Positions 35,092-43,387 are shown, numbered from the stretch's first letter. The stretch is DNA of 64,000 nt from Oribacterium asaccharolyticum ACB7 (GCF_000238075.1 NZ_JH414506.1:63788-127787), one strand, 5' to 3'. Notes: a model not told the origin generated them from the sequence alone. Numbers and translations: made by a program.

Positions 35092-36148
35092 CTCCTCCCT
35101 TATTGATGATTACTTCACCCTGATCTTCCAGGGTACGGATGAGGTTAACAATACGCTGCTGTGCCTCTTCTACATCCTTCAAGCGGATATTTCTGGATAC
35201 TTCCATATCGGAATGCACCGTCTCCGCCATACGCTTGGACATATTGTTGAAGAAAATCTGCTTCATCTCTTCGTTTGCCGTCTTCAGGGCAAATACGATA
35301 TCCTTGGAATCACAATCACGGATAAAGCGCTGTACGGAACGATCGTCCATGGTAAGGATGTCTTCGAATACAAACATCTTGTCCTTGATATCCGCAGAAA
35401 GATCGGGATCGGTTACATCCAACTCGTCGAAGATCTTCTTCTCATTACTTCTATCGATATGGTTCATGACATCGGCTACAAAATCAATACCGCCGAGGTT
35501 CATATTGTCTTCACTGGTAATAATGGTATCGAACTTTCGCTTCATTTCGTCTTCTACAATGGAAATAGCTTCCGGGGATACACGATCCATCTTTGCCATA
35601 GCCACTACCGTAGGAATACGCTTGGCTTCCGCCAAATTCTCCAGTACCTGCGCCGCCTGCTCCGCATCCATATAGGATAAAATCAAAGCAATGACCTGCG
35701 GACGCTCGTTCTGTAAAAGAGAAAGTAACGCCTTCGGATCTCCCTTGGAGAAGAAGTTGAAAGGCTTGGATGCCAGGGTATGAGACACGCGATCCAAAAG
35801 GGACTTTGCCGCTGTTTCTCCGAAAGCCTTTTCCAGGACAGCCCTCGCATAGTCCATTCCGCCGTCTGTCATCATCTTATGCGTAAGACACAGGCGGTAG
35901 AACTGCTCTAAGGTGGTTTCCACCATCGAGTTCGTGGTTTTTCCCATCTTGGCTACCTCAAAGGTCAACTCCTCGATGTCTCTTTCTCCCAAGTATTTGT
36001 ATATCTGCGACGCACGTTCAGCCCCCAGAGAGACTACCACGAGGGCAGCCTTCTGTTTTCCGCTGAGGCTATGATGAGGCTCCGCGCCTTCCGGATTCGC
36101 ATTTGTTTTAACTTTACTTTCTTGTACTTCTGTGCTGTTTTCTGCCAA
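35069..36148 (-). CDS. fliG: Flagellar motor switch protein FliG
   Basis: This 359-residue protein has all three FliG domains. They include LSGKQKAALVVVSLGAERASQIYKYL at the N-terminus, the EHPQ-like NERPQVIALILSYMDAEQAAQVL middle, and the C-terminal torque helix (MFVFEDILTMDDRSVQRFIRDCDSKDI). It connects FliF to the C-ring and contacts MotA. It overlaps fliF by 35 bases. Confidence 0.96.
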   Translation of the reverse strand: MAENSTEVQESKVKTNANPEGAEPHHSLSGKQKAALVVVSLGAERASQIYKYLGERDIEELTFEVAKMGKTTNSMVETTLEQFYRLCLTHKMMTDGGMDYARAVLEKAFGETAAKSLLDRVSHTLASKPFNFFSKGDPKALLSLLQNERPQVIALILSYMDAEQAAQVLENLAEAKRIPTVVAMAKMDRVSPEAISIVEDEMKRKFDTIITSEDNMNLGGIDFVADVMNHIDRSNEKKIFDELDVTDPDLSADIKDKMFVFEDILTMDDRSVQRFIRDCDSKDIVFALKTANEEMKQIFFNNMSKRMAETVHSDMEVSRNIRLKDVEEAQQRIVNLIRTLEDQGEVIINKGGDEDNVLV

Positions 36149-37778
36149 GGTTTTGCTCCTCTTCTCTCATCCAGCTTTGAATAAGCTTTGCTACAACCTG
36201 TGGGTTCTGATCCGCAAACTCGCCAATACTCTTCTTCAGCTTCATGCCGTGAATCATTCTGCCTTCCGCATTGAGCTCATACTCATCCGGCGTGTCATCG
36301 ATCGGTGCTATCTCATCACTCGGCTTAACACTGAGTGCCTCTTGGTTCGCCATCTCTTCTTCCATAAGCTTCTTCTGCTTCTTTTTCTTCTTCGCACGAA
36401 GAATCAGAATCAGCAAGATCAGGATTAATAAGAATGCGGATACTCCCGCTCCGATTAATGCCCATAACGGGAATCTCTCGAGTACTGTCTTCGGCTCTTC
36501 CGGAAGCGGTTCTTCTTCCGTCTTCTGTACATTGGTCTTATTCAAAGAGCGCAAAATCGTAATTTTGTTCTCTGCATCTTCTCTATTGATGCCCGCCGCA
36601 TCCGCGACAAGATTAATCAAATCTCCATCCGGAATGCTCTTGTCATCCGTATTGATTACAATCGCAACCGTAGCGTCCTCCAAGACGCCGGGGGAAATTT
36701 CCTTCTGCTCTTTTAAAACATTGTAAAGCCATTCTCTGGTGGCACTGGAATTGGCATAGCCGTCCACCGTGGTATTGCTTCCGTTTTGTGTCGTATATCG
36801 CGGCGTGTCCGCATTGGCATCCGCTCCTGCAACACCGGCGGCATTTTCACCGGAACTTCCGGCATTCTCTCCCGCCACTTCCTCATTCTTAAGAAGACCG
36901 GTCTTGTCTGTGGCTTCCGTCTTCTCCGGAACGGAGTACTGTGTGTTTTCCTGAACCAGCTTGGCCATGTTCAAGGTACCTTTTACAGAAACGGCTAAGT
37001 TCTCTCCGCCGTAAATCTTCCCGAGTACCCTTTTAATATTGGTAGCAATGTTATTCTCTACAGTGGCCGTAAGATTCGCCATACTGGTCCCGGAACCGCT
37101 TGCGCCGTCTTCCGCATCCGCAGCCACTTCCTCCATGGTTCCTGCATCAAAAACCGAAACCTTGGTAAAAGTCATTCCTTTTACAGAACGGGCTACCAGG
37201 TTTTTAATGGCTTCTGCATTTTTCTCGCTCAGAGTCTGCCCTTCATCCATGGTCACCACTACGCTGGCACTGGCCTGAATCGGATTATCGGACTCTATGG
37301 CATAGTTCTGCTCCGTGCCTTCCGCAATGGTTACCTTTGCATCCCGCACGCCGTCAAACAGGCGAATGGTTGCCCCCAAACGATCCTGCAAATCATAGAG
37401 AGTATATTGTTTCTTATCGGACTCCGTTGTCATCAAACCGGAATTTCCGATATACATATTGTAAGCAAAGCCGGATTTGGGGTATCCCTTCGATAAAAGC
37501 TGTGCTCTTAAGGTATCTACCGATTGAGAAGGAACCTTAAGAGAACCGGACTTTCCGTCATAAAGATAAGGAACGTTCTGTTCCTGCAAAAGAGAAACAA
37601 CCTGTTGTGCCTCGCTTTGACTCAGAGAACTGAAAAGGGTCTGGTATTCTGTTTTTTGTCCTTTAGCAATCAAAACAACAGCTACAACGATCACGAGTAA
37701 CGTCACAGCAGCAATGATGCCTAAGAGTTTCTTTGATTTTTGTGACAGATTCTGCCACATCTCCTTGAGTTTTTGCAC
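36114..37778 (-). CDS. fliF: Flagellar MS-ring protein FliF
   Basis: This 554-residue protein has an N-terminal membrane helix (about 20-42), the periplasmic YscJ-like ring modules (YQTLFSSLSQSEAQQVVSLL; LYDLQDRLGATIRLFDGVRDAKV), a second membrane helix (about 443-467) and a cytoplasmic C-tail ending in the FliG-binding segment (NPQVVAKLIQSWMREE). It is the base of the rotor and export gate housing. Confidence 0.96.
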   Translation of the reverse strand: MQKLKEMWQNLSQKSKKLLGIIAAVTLLVIVVAVVLIAKGQKTEYQTLFSSLSQSEAQQVVSLLQEQNVPYLYDGKSGSLKVPSQSVDTLRAQLLSKGYPKSGFAYNMYIGNSGLMTTESDKKQYTLYDLQDRLGATIRLFDGVRDAKVTIAEGTEQNYAIESDNPIQASASVVVTMDEGQTLSEKNAEAIKNLVARSVKGMTFTKVSVFDAGTMEEVAADAEDGASGSGTSMANLTATVENNIATNIKRVLGKIYGGENLAVSVKGTLNMAKLVQENTQYSVPEKTEATDKTGLLKNEEVAGENAGSSGENAAGVAGADANADTPRYTTQNGSNTTVDGYANSSATREWLYNVLKEQKEISPGVLEDATVAIVINTDDKSIPDGDLINLVADAAGINREDAENKITILRSLNKTNVQKTEEEPLPEEPKTVLERFPLWALIGAGVSAFLLILILLILILRAKKKKKQKKLMEEEMANQEALSVKPSDEIAPIDDTPDEYELNAEGRMIHGMKLKKSIGEFADQNPQVVAKLIQSWMREEEQNLGRKQHRSTRK

Positions 37779-37802
37779 CTGAAAACTCCTCTATCATTCA
37801 TC

Positions 37803-38123
37803 CTACAGGCTGATCTTCATTAGATCGTTATAACTCTCCAACGCCTTATTCCGTAAAGTTACCAGCAAATCCAAACTGATTTGCGCCTTGGCTTCCGCAA
37901 TAGGCAGACTGTGGGCGTCGGAAAGCTGGCCTGTAGCCAGTAAATACTGTTTATTTTCCACGTCCAGCTGTGTAGTCTTTACATTATCAATTGCCGATTT
38001 AAAAACATCTCTAAAAAGACTGCCATTCTCCGTTCCTGTCAGTCCTCTTTCCACCGCTGTCGTATCGCCTATATTTCCAAGCTTCCAAGAAGTCATAGGC
38101 TGAATAAACGCTATATTTTCCAT
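37803..38123 (-). CDS. fliE: Flagellar hook-basal body protein FliE
   Basis: This protein is 106 residues from MENIAFIQP. The conserved part is FRDVFKSAIDNVKTTQLDVENKQYLLATGQLSDAHSLPIAEAKAQISLDLLVTLRNKALESYNDLM-like sequence over residues 36-101. FliE joins the MS ring and the rod. GGAGGAGGAG before 38123 sets the start; the ATG at 38168 is not needed. It is the first gene of the large operon; flgB/flgC, which usually precede it, do not. Confidence 0.93.
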   Translation of the reverse strand: MENIAFIQPMTSWKLGNIGDTTAVERGLTGTENGSLFRDVFKSAIDNVKTTQLDVENKQYLLATGQLSDAHSLPIAEAKAQISLDLLVTLRNKALESYNDLMKISL

Positions 38124-38244
38124 CGCTCCTCCTCCTTTAGGACACAATGTTATTCTCTCTGTGCTCATCCGTGATGCATAGTATCAATCCTAAAAAAGCC
38201 GAGAGTACCTGTTTTTAATCTTTTTTTAATTTTAAATCCTATGT

Positions 38245-38273
38245 ACTATAGCAAAACCCTTGCTATTTGACAA
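38245..38273 (-). promoter_or_regulatory. Sigma-A promoter of the fliE operon
   Basis: On the minus strand, TTGTCA (38273-38268), a 17-base spacer and TATAGT (38250-38245) give a leader of about 115 bases before fliE. The rest of the 391-base gap 38124-38514 is AT-rich and shows nothing else except the terminator of the next gene. I looked for a riboswitch in the leader and found none. Confidence 0.82.
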
Positions 38274-38421
38274 GTATAAGATTCATGAATATGACCAATT
38301 TTTTTATCTATTTTTTTCTAAGTATTTTCATCGATTTAGAATTATATCACAAATGACTCGCTTTAATTCGTCTATTTTTTCAGCAAAAAAGACAGCGTAA
38401 TTCTCTATCTTATTTAATCCT

Positions 38422-38485
38422 GTTTTCTTGCCTCTTTTTAAGAAAACCGTAATCCTATCTTTTCTTTCTTAAAAAAGATAGGATT
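38422..38485 (-). terminator. Intrinsic terminator of the EAL-domain gene
   Basis: A 13-bp stem (38451-38463 with 38473-38485) is followed on the minus strand by a second GTTTTCTT/AAGAAAAC hairpin (38422-38447) rich in T. It lies 30 bases after the EAL gene stop. Confidence 0.8.
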
Positions 38486-38514
38486 ATGCCCTTTTTTCTT
38501 CTTTGTTTTTCGGC

Positions 38515-40656
38515 TTATAAACCTTCGCCCAGTTTCCCTGCAACAAGAGAAGCGACCTGTGCATTCCAAAGGCGTCTGATGCTCAAGAGGATTTTCTCCT
38601 CCTCATCCAGCATGGAAGCCTTAAGGCTCACCAGTAAGACGATTTTCTTTCCGTTTTCGTCTACTCCCATAAAGTATTTTTCCTTGACGGCTTTCTCCCC
38701 CTTTAGGGCACTGTTTTGCCGTAAGAACTGGAAAAAGCGTTTTCCCTCTTCCTTTGAAAAAGTATCCCTGGCATAACACGTCAGAAAATCTTTTTCCTCC
38801 TGCTGCATTCTGCCTTCCGCCCTAAGGTAAAGCAACTCCGTCTGTCCCATTCTGGGGCTCCAAAGGAGAACCAGCTCATACCCCTTATATAAGTCTTTGA
38901 CCTTTTCGATCATTTTCTTCTGCTTCAGCTTTAAAAAATCCCCCTGATAGACCTGAAGATTTACAATATAAGCATTTCTTCCCGGAATGTGACTAATCTC
39001 TCTTCCCCGAATACTGAAGAAGGTATCTCCCACGATGGTATCCAGCGTTTCTCTTTCTCCCGCGGACAGATTGGAAAAGAAACGTCTTACCACCTTATAC
39101 ATCTCTTCCTGCTTATTATTAATGATTTCCTCCGTCCCCTTCACGCTTAATCCTCTGACACTGGAAAGCTCCTGTTGGAAGGATTTGTTGGCATAGAGAA
39201 ACTCCATCTTATCGCCCACCATTTCCACAATGGAAAGGGGAATTCCTTCCACATAATTTCCCACCTCGGACGCAGCATGCTGCTTTATATGGGCATACCC
39301 GCTAAGCAGATTGACATTCCCGAGGTCATCGTTGTATCTTCTCTTCCCCGGTGTCTCAAAACGAAAGCCCATTTCCTTACAATGGGCAATACTTTCTTCG
39401 TAGGGACGGGGACGACCGATATAATACCCCTGCAACTTTTCACAGCCGATTTCCCGCAGGAACTCCAGCTGTTCCTCCGTCTCCACTCCTTCAGCAAGCG
39501 TACGGATTCCGATTTTCTTAGCCATATCCACAATAGAGCTGACAATTTTTTGAGACTTTTCCTGGAAATCCTGCAACAAAAGCATATCGATTTTCAACAA
39601 GTCAAAGTCAAAGTCCTTCAGAATATTCAAAGAGCTGTAGCCGGATCCGAAATCATCCATCCAGACCTTGTAACCGGCCTCGTGAAACCGCTTTATCTGG
39701 TTACTGATCAAGGCCGGATTTTTGTTTAAAACGGATTCCGTGATTTCCATGGTCAGCATTTCTTTCGGTACATCGTATTCTTTTACAAGCTTCTCAATCT
39801 CCGCAAAAATATCGCAGAGTTCAAAATCCATACGGGAAACGTTAAAAGAAACCGGAACCATGTTCTCCCCCTTTTCCCGAATATTGGAAAAAGCCTGGCA
39901 AATCAGAGAAACAACGTGAATATCCAGTAAATGAATAATATGATACTCTTCCAAAACCGGAATAAACTCTCCGGGAGAGATAAATCCAAACTGCGGGTCC
40001 ACCCAGCGTACCAGAGCCTCCAGTCCGCAAACCTCCTTGGAAAGCGCACGAATCAGGGGCTGATAATAAACCTGGATATCCCCTCTCTTCATGGCATCTT
40101 CAATATTATCCACAATAAAACGCTGGCGGAGCAGCATATGGCTGAGTTCCTCATCGTAGTAACGATAAAAGCTTTCCCTGTCTTTTTTGATGGAATCACA
40201 GGCCGTTTTCGCATTATCACAGGCATTGATGATATTTCTCTTCTCAGAGACAACATGAATTCCCACCTTAAAGTCCAAAAACATGGGTAAATCCAGCTTT
40301 TCAAACTCGGTATGCGCTTTCAATAAGGAATTATGGCAATCCTCCGGAGTCGTCAAAAGGGCATACTGATCCGCAAACATTCTGGTAATCAGTGCATGCG
40401 GAAAAGCGGATTGAAGAATCTTTGCCATTTGAATCAGCAAAAGATCTCCCTCCTCGAAACCGAATCGGTAATTATACAGTTTAAAATCTACAATATTAAA
40501 ATAGCAAAGAAGCTGCCCCTCTTCCAAAAATTCCGCTGCCAACTCTCTAAAGGGCTGATTCTTTATCGTCTTACTGAGAGGGTCCAGCTGACTCTCCTTC
40601 AATTGTTTCTTTTTCTCCATCCATTTTGGAAGAAGAAGATTCTTCTCTTTACTCAC
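38515..40656 (-). CDS. c-di-GMP phosphodiesterase (degenerate GGDEF + EAL)
   Basis: The protein has 713 residues. At about 35-170 lies a GGDEF-like domain whose signature is FADQY (94-98), so it cannot make c-di-GMP. At about 180-425 the EAL domain keeps its catalytic set: EAL (213-215), FNVSR, MEITES, DDFGSGYSSL (334-343), KID (355-357), AEGVET (388-393) and QGYYIGRP. The last 290 residues are PAS-like or unrecognised (GIPLSIVEMVGDKMEFLYANKSF). No membrane segment is seen. A FliA-type promoter upstream predicts expression with late flagellar genes, where c-di-GMP breakdown would favour swimming. Confidence 0.9.
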   Translation of the reverse strand: MSKEKNLLLPKWMEKKKQLKESQLDPLSKTIKNQPFRELAAEFLEEGQLLCYFNIVDFKLYNYRFGFEEGDLLLIQMAKILQSAFPHALITRMFADQYALLTTPEDCHNSLLKAHTEFEKLDLPMFLDFKVGIHVVSEKRNIINACDNAKTACDSIKKDRESFYRYYDEELSHMLLRQRFIVDNIEDAMKRGDIQVYYQPLIRALSKEVCGLEALVRWVDPQFGFISPGEFIPVLEEYHIIHLLDIHVVSLICQAFSNIREKGENMVPVSFNVSRMDFELCDIFAEIEKLVKEYDVPKEMLTMEITESVLNKNPALISNQIKRFHEAGYKVWMDDFGSGYSSLNILKDFDFDLLKIDMLLLQDFQEKSQKIVSSIVDMAKKIGIRTLAEGVETEEQLEFLREIGCEKLQGYYIGRPRPYEESIAHCKEMGFRFETPGKRRYNDDLGNVNLLSGYAHIKQHAASEVGNYVEGIPLSIVEMVGDKMEFLYANKSFQQELSSVRGLSVKGTEEIINNKQEEMYKVVRRFFSNLSAGERETLDTIVGDTFFSIRGREISHIPGRNAYIVNLQVYQGDFLKLKQKKMIEKVKDLYKGYELVLLWSPRMGQTELLYLRAEGRMQQEEKDFLTCYARDTFSKEEGKRFFQFLRQNSALKGEKAVKEKYFMGVDENGKKIVLLVSLKASMLDEEEKILLSIRRLWNAQVASLVAGKLGEGL

Positions 40657-40780
40657 TTCGGCTCCCTCCGATATTACGGCTTCCTGCCGCCCGCGCCCAG
40701 GCAGTTCATCCTGTCTTTTCGTTTATTTTTCGATAAAATTTTTTTATTAAAAAATGAAAATATTTCATGGCTTCCCTGTT

Positions 40781-40807
40781 TTATCGTCAAAAAAAAGAGA
40801 AGATATA
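40781..40807 (-). promoter_or_regulatory. FliA-type promoter of the EAL-domain gene
   Basis: On the minus strand, TATA (40807-40804), 15 bases and GACGATAA (40788-40781) lie about 125 bases before the start. The element overlaps the terminator hairpin of the gene upstream, which may couple read-through and initiation. Confidence 0.55.
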
Positions 40808-40818
40808 ACTTCTCTTTT
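40789..40818 (-). terminator. Intrinsic terminator of the solute-binding lipoprotein gene
   Basis: An AAGAGAAG/CTTCTCTT stem (40795-40802 with 40809-40816) is followed on the minus strand by an uninterrupted T-run. It lies 30 bases after the stop. Confidence 0.85.
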
Positions 40819-40843
40819 AAAATTTTGCTTTTTCATCTCGTTT

Positions 40844-41653
40844 TTATTCGGAAAAATAGGACTCATAGCGCCGGTAGAGCGCCTCAAATTCTCCATTCTC
40901 CTTTATTTTTCGAAAGCCCCTGTCGAAGGCTCTGAGAATCTCCCGGTTTTGACCGCGACTCACGATGAAAGAGATTTCTTCTTCCTTGTCGAGAGAGAGC
41001 ATCTCTAAACTGTTGTCTCCTTCCCGCATTTTCAAAAGGGCGGGGCGAAGATCACAGATGGCATCCGTTTTTTCCTCTTCCAGGGCGGAAAAAAAATCTT
41101 CATTACTCTGTACCACGCTAAGGTAATAGCCCTCCTCCTCTCTTTTCTCTTCGAGAAAGGATGCGGCGGCGCTGCCTTCCTTTACCAGAACCGTCTTTCC
41201 CCGAAAGTCTTCCAAACTCTTTTCTGCCGGATTATCCCTGTCTTTCCTTAAAAGAATGGCCAGGTGCACCGTCAAATAGGAGGTAGAATAGCTGAGTCTT
41301 TTCTCCTCGTCTTCTATGCGAGACAGACCGCCAATCGCCATATCCGAAGTTCCCGTAATCACGGAGGGAGCAAGTGCGGATTGATTTTTGGGCAAAAACT
41401 TTAAAGTAAAGCTTTCCTTTTCCGCAATCCGTTCCATCAGTTCGATTTCAAATCCAACGGCCTTCCCTTCCTCGTCCTCCGCGGTAAAGGGATAATTATC
41501 CCGGTCAAAGCTCAGCCGAATTTCTCTTCCGGAAATGGTGCCGGTCGGTTTCTTCCCGCACGCAAAGAGAAGCAGAAAAAAAAGACAGAAGACTGACTTG
41601 CATAGCCTTCTTTTTATCTTCTCTATTCCTCTCGATTCTACTCTCTCGGACAT
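40844..41653 (-). CDS. Amino-acid-type ABC transporter substrate-binding lipoprotein
   Basis: This protein is 269 residues from MSERVESRGIEK. A signal segment ends LLLFAC (lipobox) and is followed by a family-3 solute-binding fold: YPFTAEDEEGKAVGFEIELMERIAEKE, then TGTSDMAIGGLSRIEDEEKRLSYS and DAICDLRPALLKM. No permease or ATPase gene is adjacent, so it is an orphan binding protein or a sensor partner. The start at 41653 has GGAGAGGGA directly upstream, inside the 3' end of the preceding gene. The family usually binds polar amino acids; the ligand is not readable here. Confidence 0.85.
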   Translation of the reverse strand: MSERVESRGIEKIKRRLCKSVFCLFFLLLFACGKKPTGTISGREIRLSFDRDNYPFTAEDEEGKAVGFEIELMERIAEKESFTLKFLPKNQSALAPSVITGTSDMAIGGLSRIEDEEKRLSYSTSYLTVHLAILLRKDRDNPAEKSLEDFRGKTVLVKEGSAAASFLEEKREEEGYYLSVVQSNEDFFSALEEEKTDAICDLRPALLKMREGDNSLEMLSLDKEEEISFIVSRGQNREILRAFDRGFRKIKENGEFEALYRRYESYFSE

Positions 41654-42114
41654 TCCCTCTCCATAATCTTTAACAAAGCCAGTACGCTTTGAAAAGAGAA
41701 AGCCTTCTCCTTTTCTCCGATATAGACTTCTCCCTGCCATGTACAGTGCTGCCTAAACTTCGTATGCACAAAAAAAGTGGCGAGCTTTCCTCGCTCTTCC
41801 AAAATGGAATGCTTGGTGAGCGTCCTCACCTCATCCACAAAGTCTTTCTTCCCTCTTCTGTCGGGATAAACATACTTCTGTCTCTTCCGGAAGCTTCTGT
41901 CCCGTGAAGAGGTCTGCGGATAATCCCACGCATCGTACTGCATTTCCATCTTCTTAATCAGGTCCAAAACGCCATAGAAAGGGACCCGCTTCGTAGAGTA
42001 CTGTTCTATCAACTCTCCCCGAAAGTCCCCGTCTACTCTTTCCATGATTAACACGCCCAATAAATCTATGGCATAAAGCTCAGCTAACGACTTCTCCATC
42101 TTCTTCATCCTCAT
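41638..42114 (-). CDS. Hypothetical protein with a C-terminal TWQG domain
   Basis: This 158-residue protein has an unrecognised N-terminal 105 residues rich in basic and aromatic residues. The C-terminal 45 residues (FFVHTKFRQHCTWQGEVYI ... FSFQSVLALLKIME) match most of the 71-residue protein encoded just upstream. I recall this small domain, F-x-V-x-I ... TWQG-x-V ... FRS-x-LEL-x-KL-x-D, as common in Lachnospiraceae hypothetical proteins, without known function. It overlaps both neighbours (35 bases upstream, 16 downstream), so the three genes form a tight operon. Confidence 0.65.
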   Translation of the reverse strand: MRMKKMEKSLAELYAIDLLGVLIMERVDGDFRGELIEQYSTKRVPFYGVLDLIKKMEMQYDAWDYPQTSSRDRSFRKRQKYVYPDRRGKKDFVDEVRTLTKHSILEERGKLATFFVHTKFRQHCTWQGEVYIGEKEKAFSFQSVLALLKIMERECPRE

Positions 42115-42295
42115 CCTCTAAAGACAAAGTCTCATCCAACAATGCTCTATCCATTAACTTCAGAAGTTCCAAACTGCTCCTAAAATATTGAGCCCGATTT
42201 TTCTCAGCCCAAATAACCTTCCCTTGCCACGTATCATTTTCCATGCATTTTATTTGAACGATAAAAGTACTGCCTCGAACCTCTTTTTCTTCCAT
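42080..42295 (-). CDS. Small TWQG-domain protein
   Basis: This 71-residue protein consists of little more than the TWQG domain (FIVQIKCMENDTWQGKVIW, then FRSSLELLKLMDRAL) and an acidic tail (EDEDEEDGEVVS). AGGG lies nine bases before the ATG. It is the first gene of a three-gene unit with the 158-residue paralogue and the binding lipoprotein. Function unknown. Confidence 0.65.
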   Translation of the reverse strand: MEEKEVRGSTFIVQIKCMENDTWQGKVIWAEKNRAQYFRSSLELLKLMDRALLDETLSLEDEDEEDGEVVS

Positions 42296-42373
42296 GGCTC
42301 ACCCTCCCCTTATCTGTATTTTCTACTTTACTATGAAATCACGGAGAAAAAAAGAACTTTTTGTTTTCAAACG

Positions 42374-42414
42374 AATGAAAGGACTACCGATGATATGTCG
42401 GCAGCCCTTTCATT
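42374..42414 (-). terminator. Terminator after the CAP-domain gene
   Basis: A long imperfect hairpin has outer arms AATGAAAGG (42374-42382) and CCTTTCATT (42406-42414), plus an inner CCGA/TCGG. It lies 60 bases after the stop. The T-tract is weak (CGTTTG). Confidence 0.65.
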
Positions 42415-42475
42415 TCTTTCTTAAGGTTCACGTTTTCTTATTGCATATTCTTCAAACGAAATTTTATAGTTTTTA

Positions 42476-42907
42476 TTAGATTCCAAACTCCTCTGCCCAG
42501 TAAACTTCTCCGTCTACTTCAACAGTAAAGATTGCACCACTTTTGAAATCCGGCTTTAAGATGTTGGCTCTGTGAGATGGAGAATTCATCCAAGCCTGAA
42601 CAACTTCTTCAGAACTGTCATAATACTGTGCAAGATTCTCTCCATAGAGAACCTTATCATCAGCAGTATACCAAGGTCTTCCGTCCGGTCTTGTGTGGGA
42701 AAAACTGCTTACGATTTCATTTGCTCTTACTTTAGCAGCGTTCTCAACCTGGTAGTTCCAAGTGAGTGGGTTTAAGCCGTTAGCAACTCTGATTTCATTC
42801 ACTTTGTTGAAAGCTGCCTGAGCATCACCTTTTGCAGCGAATGCTGTCATTGCAAAAAATGTGGCAAATAATGCTGTAAGTAAAACTAATTTTACTACCT
42901 TTTTCAT
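42476..42907 (-). CDS. Secreted CAP/SCP-domain protein
   Basis: This 143-residue protein has a signal peptide (about 1-24, ending AFAA) followed by a compact CAP domain. The domain has AFNKVNEIRVANGLNPLTW, VRANEIVSSFSHTRPDGRPW (His of the CAP cavity), YGENLAQ and QAWMNSPSHRANILKPDFKSGAIF. CAP proteins are extracellular; the bacterial ones are of uncertain activity. The gene has a long leader with two c-di-GMP riboswitches, so its amount is set by that second messenger. GGAG six bases before the ATG lies in a small hairpin. Confidence 0.93.
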   Translation of the reverse strand: MKKVVKLVLLTALFATFFAMTAFAAKGDAQAAFNKVNEIRVANGLNPLTWNYQVENAAKVRANEIVSSFSHTRPDGRPWYTADDKVLYGENLAQYYDSSEEVVQAWMNSPSHRANILKPDFKSGAIFTVEVDGEVYWAEEFGI

Positions 42908-42911
42908 ACAT

Positions 42912-42933
42912 AACTCCTTCTTACGAGGGAGTC
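42912..42933 (-). promoter_or_regulatory. SD-sequestering hairpin of the CAP-domain gene
   Basis: The ribosome binding segment GGAGTT (42917-42912) can pair with GACTCC (42933-42928) across a ten-base loop. It lies between the proximal riboswitch and the start codon and could act as its translational expression platform. Confidence 0.5.
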
Positions 42934-42971
42934 AGGAGCAGAATCATTTCACCCTGGTCAGGGGATTCATG

Positions 42972-43045
42972 ATTGCAGCTGGCTGACATTTTACAGTCCC
43001 TATAGCTTTGCGTCGCCGGATTTCCCCGGGTTTGCCGATGTCCTA
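42972..43045 (-). ncRNA. c-di-GMP-I (GEMM) riboswitch, proximal copy
   Basis: The minus-strand RNA has GGCAAACC, a short P2 stem closed by a GAAA tetraloop, then GACGCAAAGC, AGGGxCTG and TGTCAGCCAGCTGC. These are the conserved parts of the GEMM-I aptamer, including the tetraloop and the CAAA-adjacent G linked to c-di-GMP recognition. The sequence after it has no T-tract terminator, so control is more likely at translation. Confidence 0.9.
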
Positions 43046-43106
43046 CCGTTAGTACGGTGACACCATATGATGAAAAGAAATACTCTACACTTTCTTTTCG
43101 AGTAAT

Positions 43107-43146
43107 AAAAAACCGACAGCTAGAATTCCCTTTCTAGTTGCCAGCT
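43107..43146 (-). terminator. Riboswitch-controlled intrinsic terminator (distal aptamer)
   Basis: A stem of about 15 bp with one mismatch and G-U pairs (loop near 43128-43131) is followed on the minus strand by six T. Its 5' arm contains GGCAACT, which can also pair with AGTTGC at the 3' end of the distal aptamer. Aptamer folding would free the terminator, predicting an OFF switch. Confidence 0.75.
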
Positions 43147-43204
43147 AACCGAATCTTCATATGAAAAAGCTTGTATAGATTGTTATACATCTTCTTACAG
43201 GGAA

Positions 43205-43278
43205 GATCGCAACTGGCTGCCATGTTACAGGCCCTATAGCTTTGCGTCATCGGGTTTCCCCGATTTTGCTCAAACAGA
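43205..43278 (-). ncRNA. c-di-GMP-I (GEMM) riboswitch, distal (5') copy
   Basis: The minus-strand RNA has GAGCAAAATC, a perfect 6-bp stem with GAAA tetraloop, GACGCAAAGCTATAGGGCC, and ATGGCAGCCAGTTGC. It fits the clostridial GEMM-I pattern better than the proximal copy. An intrinsic terminator follows 60 bases on. Confidence 0.92.
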
Positions 43279-43359
43279 TCCGGTCAGAATCTGTTGGTAA
43301 GTGGTGAGTACTCAGCGGCTTCTCCGTCCGGTAAGTTATCCAATTCACTTACAATTTGG

Positions 43360-43387
43360 ATTATAGCATATATTAAAGAGATGTCAA
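43360..43387 (-). promoter_or_regulatory. Sigma-A promoter of the CAP-domain gene
   Basis: On the minus strand, TTGACA (43387-43382), a 16-base spacer and a perfect TATAAT (43365-43360) produce a leader of about 445 bases containing both riboswitches. Confidence 0.88.

Noticed and set aside
38124..38244. Riboswitch in the fliE leader
   Set aside because: I looked for the GEMM hallmark GACGCAAAGC and other known aptamer cores and found none.
42296..42345. Possible FliA-type promoter (ACAGATAA) before the 71-residue gene
   Set aside because: The conserved C of CGATAA is missing and the -35 reads TCAT, so it is too weak beside the other sites.
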